From contig CALEIM010000057.1 in assembly GCA_937876395.1 (NCBI GenBank), positions 1 through 7,819 of the forward strand: a stretch of 7,819 nt of DNA. The letters are read 5' to 3'. Positions 5,212 to 7,819 of this stretch are shown here, piece after piece. Source of the DNA: an uncultured Wenzhouxiangella sp. Its GTDB lineage: Bacteria > Pseudomonadota > Gammaproteobacteria > Xanthomonadales > Wenzhouxiangellaceae. Both the position numbers and the translations under genes were made by a program. Position 1 is the stretch's first letter. The number at the start of each line of letters is the position of its first letter. The notes beneath the pieces are model-generated. The model searched no databases. It worked only from the letters and a program-made list of their open reading frames with translations, and had not been told where the DNA came from.

Positions 5212-6129
5212 AAACCCTTTGCAAATTCAATATGTAAAGGCTAGCATTTAAGCAAGTCTCAAGGAGTTTGCCGCATGTCGGCTCAACCAGCAACTCTGAT
5301 GCGCCTGCCGTCGCTGGCGCGAAAAATGGTCGATACCGGCCTGCTCAGCGAGGAAAAGGCGCTGGAACTGGCCGCCCAGGCCAATGAAAAGCGTCGCACG
5401 TTCACCAGCCACATCGTGCGGGAAAAGGCGGTTGATGCGCTTGGCTTTGCGCATCTTGCTGCCGAGGATTTCGGCATGCCGCTGATTGATCTGGCGGCCG
5501 TCAATCTCAAATACGCGCCGGTCAAGCAGGTCAAGGAAGAACTGCTGCGCAAACATTTGATTGTGCCGATTCTCAAGCGCGGTAATCGTCTGTTCGTGGC
5601 CACGGCCGACCCCGGCAACAAATCCGGCATGGATGAGCTGACCTTTACCAGCGGCTTGGCGGTTGAAGCCGTGCTGGCGCCCTACAACGCCATTGAGCCG
5701 GCACTGGACCGCGCCATGGCAGGCTCATCGGAAGCATTCAGCGAGCTGACCAAGGGTGAGGATGATCTTGAAAACCTGGGCTTTGGCGATACTGCCGAGG
5801 AGGAAGACGAGGCCAGCGACTCCGCCGGCAGCGACGATGCGCCGGTGGTGCGCTTTGTCAACAAGGTGCTGATTGACGCAATTCGCAAGGACGCCTCGGA
5901 TATTCATTTCGAGCCGTATGAAGAGGACTACCGAGTGCGCTTCCGCATTGACGGTGTGCTGGTCACCCAGGTGCGCCCGCCAAAACGCATGGCGCCGCGC
6001 CTGTCTGCGCGCCTGAAGGTGATGTCCAATCTCGACATTGCCGAGCGCCGGGTGCCGCAGGACGGCCGTATCAAGCTCAATATATCCAAGGGCACGGCCT
6101 ATGACTTTCGTGTCTCCACCTGCCCGACC
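5212..6129 (+). repeat. 918-bp direct repeat, copy 2 (inside the intact pilB locus)
   Basis: This is the partner of 3358-4275. Leader differences are at 5230, 5231, 5233, 5234 and 5249; coding differences are the silent changes at 6114 (GTC) and 6123 (TGC). Here the reading frame continues past 6129 into the ATPase core of pilB, so this copy forms the 5' end of the working gene. Confidence 0.95.
5219..5247 (+). promoter_or_regulatory. Putative sigma70-type promoter of intact pilB
   Basis: TTGCAA (5219-5224) and TAGCAT (5242-5247) with a 17-bp spacer are the same boxes as in copy 1. The spacer reads ATATG where copy 1 has GCAGT. AAGGAG at 5261-5266 is the ribosome site. If real, this lets intact pilB be transcribed independently of the upstream TA promoter. 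Confidence 0.4.
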
Positions 6130-6996
6130 CTGTGGGGCGAGAAGATTGTTTTGCGTATTCTCGACTCTTCCGGCGCCTACCTTGGTCCGGAAAAGCTCGG
6201 CTTTGAACGCCAGCAGCAGGAAGACTATCTGGCCGCCATTTCCAAACCCTACGGCATGGTGCTGGTAACCGGCCCGACCGGCTCGGGTAAAACGGTCAGC
6301 CTGTACACCGCTCTGGGCATTCTCAACGACGAGGGACGCAATATCTCGACCGTGGAAGACCCGGTCGAAATCCGCATGAAGGGCGTCAATCAGGTGCAGC
6401 AGAACGTCCGTCAGGGCATGACGTTTGCGGTCGCGCTGCGCTCGTTTCTGCGCCAGGATCCGGATGTGATCATGGTCGGGGAAATCCGTGACCTGGAAAC
6501 CGCCGAAATCGCCATCAAGGCGGCCCAGACCGGTCACTTGGTGCTTTCGACCCTGCACACCAACGATGCGCCCGCTTCAGTGGCGCGCCTGGCCAATATG
6601 GGCGTGCCCACCTACAACATTGTTTCGACCGTTCACCTGGTGCTGGCCCAGCGCCTGGCGCGAAACCTGCACACCTGCAAAAAACGCGAGGACGTGCCCG
6701 ACGAGGCCCTGCTGAAAATCGGCTTTACCGAAGAAGAGGTGGCCGAAGGCATCACGATTTACCAGCCGACCGGCTGCGACCAGTGCACCGCCGGCTACAA
6801 GGGCCGTTCGGGCGTATTCCAGGTGATGCCGGTTTCCGAGGAGATGGAGCGCATTATTCTCAAGGGCGGCGGCGCGCTGGATCTGGAAAAGCAGGCTGCC
6901 GCCGAAGGCATCATCGATTTGCGCCGGGCGGCGCTGAACAAGGTCAAACTGGGCAAGGTCAGCCTGATGGAGATGAACCGGGTGACCAAGAATTAG
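5275..6996 (+). CDS. pilB: PilB, type IV pilus extension ATPase
   Basis: PilB is the hexameric cytoplasmic ATPase that powers type IV pilus extension by acting on the PilC platform. At 573 residues it has the usual length. Domains in order: T2SSE_N-type domain at about 40-150, acidic linker at about 160-188, central domain from about 190, then the ATPase core. Key motifs are intact: Walker A GPTGSGKT (333-340, K339), Asp box TVEDPVE (E361, D362), Walker B DPDVIMVGEIRD (395-406, E403) and His box TGHLVLSTLHTN (419-430). The metal-binding region has HTC (C468) and GCDQC (C501, C504), so three cysteines are visible rather than the four often found in PilB/GspE proteins; H466 might be the fourth ligand. 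The start is set by AAGGAG 8 nt before the ATG. Its first 285 codons are duplicated upstream. pilC follows 135 bp later. Confidence 0.97.
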   Translation: MSAQPATLMRLPSLARKMVDTGLLSEEKALELAAQANEKRRTFTSHIVREKAVDALGFAHLAAEDFGMPLIDLAAVNLKYAPVKQVKEELLRKHLIVPILKRGNRLFVATADPGNKSGMDELTFTSGLAVEAVLAPYNAIEPALDRAMAGSSEAFSELTKGEDDLENLGFGDTAEEEDEASDSAGSDDAPVVRFVNKVLIDAIRKDASDIHFEPYEEDYRVRFRIDGVLVTQVRPPKRMAPRLSARLKVMSNLDIAERRVPQDGRIKLNISKGTAYDFRVSTCPTLWGEKIVLRILDSSGAYLGPEKLGFERQQQEDYLAAISKPYGMVLVTGPTGSGKTVSLYTALGILNDEGRNISTVEDPVEIRMKGVNQVQQNVRQGMTFAVALRSFLRQDPDVIMVGEIRDLETAEIAIKAAQTGHLVLSTLHTNDAPASVARLANMGVPTYNIVSTVHLVLAQRLARNLHTCKKREDVPDEALLKIGFTEEEVAEGITIYQPTGCDQCTAGYKGRSGVFQVMPVSEEMERIILKGGGALDLEKQAAAEGIIDLRRAALNKVKLGKVSLMEMNRVTKN

Positions 6997-7075
6997 CCAG
7001 GCACCGCCAAGCACTGCCGCTCGGCCTTGCAATTGCACGGGATTATGCGCAAAATCACGGCATTAGGGAGAACTT

Positions 7076-7104
7076 TTCAGGTCAGGTGCGAACCTTGGCC
7101 TGAA
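7076..7104 (+). repeat. GNRA-capped hairpin between pilB and pilC
   Basis: TTCAGG (7076-7081) pairs with CCTGAA (7099-7104), and inside it AGGT (7084-7087) pairs with ACCT (7092-7095) around a GCGA loop, a GNRA-type tetraloop. A small internal loop (TC against TGG) separates the stems. No T run follows, so it is more likely an mRNA structure affecting stability or relative expression of pilB and pilC than a terminator. Confidence 0.5.
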
Positions 7105-7131
7105 CCAGCACAGAAGCAGGAGCAGCGCTAG

Positions 7132-7819
7132 ATGGCAACCACCCCCGAACAGATGGAAACCTTCCTGTGGGAGGGCAAGGACCGACGCGGGAAGAAAATG
7201 AAGGGCGAGCGGGTCGGCCGAAATGAGATGATCGTCAAGGCCGAGCTCCGCCAGCAGGGCATTGTGCCCGGCCGGGTGCGCAAAAAGCCCAAGCCTCTGT
7301 TCGGCGGTGCCGGAAGCCGTATCTCGCCCAAAGATATCGCAGTATTTACCCGTCAGCTTGCCACCATGCTGTTTTCGGGCATTCCGCTGGTGCAATCGTT
7401 CGGCATCATTTCGCAGGCATCGGAAAACCCGCGCATGAAAAAGCTGCTGACGGATGTTCGCAGTGAGGTGGAATCGGGCAGCACCCTGGCGGAATCTCTG
7501 GCCAAGCATCCGGCCTACTTCGACGAGCTGTACGTCAACCTGGTCGAAGCTGGCGAAAGTGCGGGTGTGCTTGATCAAGTACTGGATTCGATTGCCAACT
7601 ACAAGGAGCGCATCGAATCAATCAAGGGCAAGGTCAAAAAAGCCATGTTCTATCCGGCCGCAGTCATTGCAGTGGCCTTTGGCGTTATTGCCCTGCTGCT
7701 GATTGTGGTTATCCCGCAGTTTGAGGACATGTTTCGGGGTTTCGGCGCAGATTTGCCCGCCTTCACGAGGATGGTCGTGAATGCTTCGGAATTCATGCAA
7801 TCGAAGGGCTGGCTCGTGC
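7132..7819 (+). CDS. pilC: PilC, type IV pilus inner-membrane platform protein (partial, 3' end cut by window)
   Basis: The frame starts at the ATG at 7132, preceded by AGGAG at 7118-7122 with 9-nt spacing, and is still open at the window edge after 229 residues of an expected 400 or so. The N-terminus FLWEGKDRRGKKMKGE and the following T2SSF domain (ISPKDIAVFTRQLATMLFSGIPLVQSFGII, then VESGSTLAESLAKHPAYFDELYVNLVEAGESAGVLDQVLD) are typical of PilC/GspF. A hydrophobic membrane segment lies at about residues 175-195 (PAAVIAVAFGVIALLLIVVIP). PilC is the integral inner-membrane protein on which PilB drives pilin addition, and pilB-pilC order is the usual one. No defect is visible in the portion seen. 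Confidence 0.96.
   Translation, partial: MATTPEQMETFLWEGKDRRGKKMKGERVGRNEMIVKAELRQQGIVPGRVRKKPKPLFGGAGSRISPKDIAVFTRQLATMLFSGIPLVQSFGIISQASENPRMKKLLTDVRSEVESGSTLAESLAKHPAYFDELYVNLVEAGESAGVLDQVLDSIANYKERIESIKGKVKKAMFYPAAVIAVAFGVIALLLIVVIPQFEDMFRGFGADLPAFTRMVVNASEFMQSKGWLV

Noticed and set aside
5207..5224. Sigma54 promoter (GG...TTGCA) before intact pilB
   Set aside because: The GG-to-GC spacing is one base short in copy 2 and the GG is absent in copy 1; a sigma70-like reading fits both copies better.
5016..5237. Open frame of 73 codons between yoeB and pilB
   Set aside because: The product (for example FPARRCAWPGIRG) looks like translated GC-rich interspersed repeat, and it runs into the conserved pilB leader.
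3358..5274. Insertion sequence or composite transposon creating the pilB duplication
   Set aside because: No transposase and no terminal inverted repeats are present, and a 918-bp duplication is far larger than any target-site duplication.
5725..6558. 277-codon frame on the minus strand
   Set aside because: It lies wholly antisense to pilB, whose catalytic motifs are unambiguous; it is a shadow frame of GC-rich coding DNA.

Overview
The window is gammaproteobacterial in character, most like a Chromatiales or Xanthomonadales-type genome. This is inferred from moderate GC, the PilB and PilC sequences and the mix of toxin-antitoxin (TA) families; no marker gene settles the taxon. Every gene I can support lies on the + strand.

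Positions 1-1192 look like a graveyard of TA parts. The 3' end of an unrecognised gene is followed by a higB toxin that has lost its N-terminal half, a complete higA antitoxin, and an XRE-type antitoxin whose 5' end is missing and whose remaining frame runs straight out of the higA stop. Positions 1270-3077 hold a complete AbiE-type (type IV) TA and abortive-infection pair. It consists of the AbiEi repressor/antitoxin and the AbiEii nucleotidyltransferase toxin, overlapping by 4 nt, behind a promoter that carries a palindromic operator. A gene-free stretch with several inverted repeats follows.

The main feature is at 3358-6996. The first 918 bp of the pilB locus (leader, promoter, ribosome site and 285 codons) is present twice as a direct repeat, at 3358-4275 and 5212-6129, offset by 1854 bp. 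The first copy is a truncated pilB that stops before the ATPase core. The second copy continues into a complete 573-residue PilB. Between the two copies sits an intact YefM-YoeB TA module with its own operator-promoter, flanked by a shorter imperfect direct repeat of about 25 bp. The 864 bp in the middle of the large repeat are identical, and all seven mismatches lie near its two ends. The layout fits a TA unit that entered at pilB carrying, or generating, a replacement for the gene's 5' end, so that a working pilB survived.

The window ends in pilC (7132 onward), the inner-membrane platform protein of type IV pili, 135 bp after pilB and separated from it by a GNRA-type hairpin. Together the window shows the pilus assembly motor locus (pilB-pilC) acting as a landing site for TA and anti-phage modules. 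This makes biological sense because type IV pili are phage receptors and DNA-uptake machines, but any functional coupling is inference.
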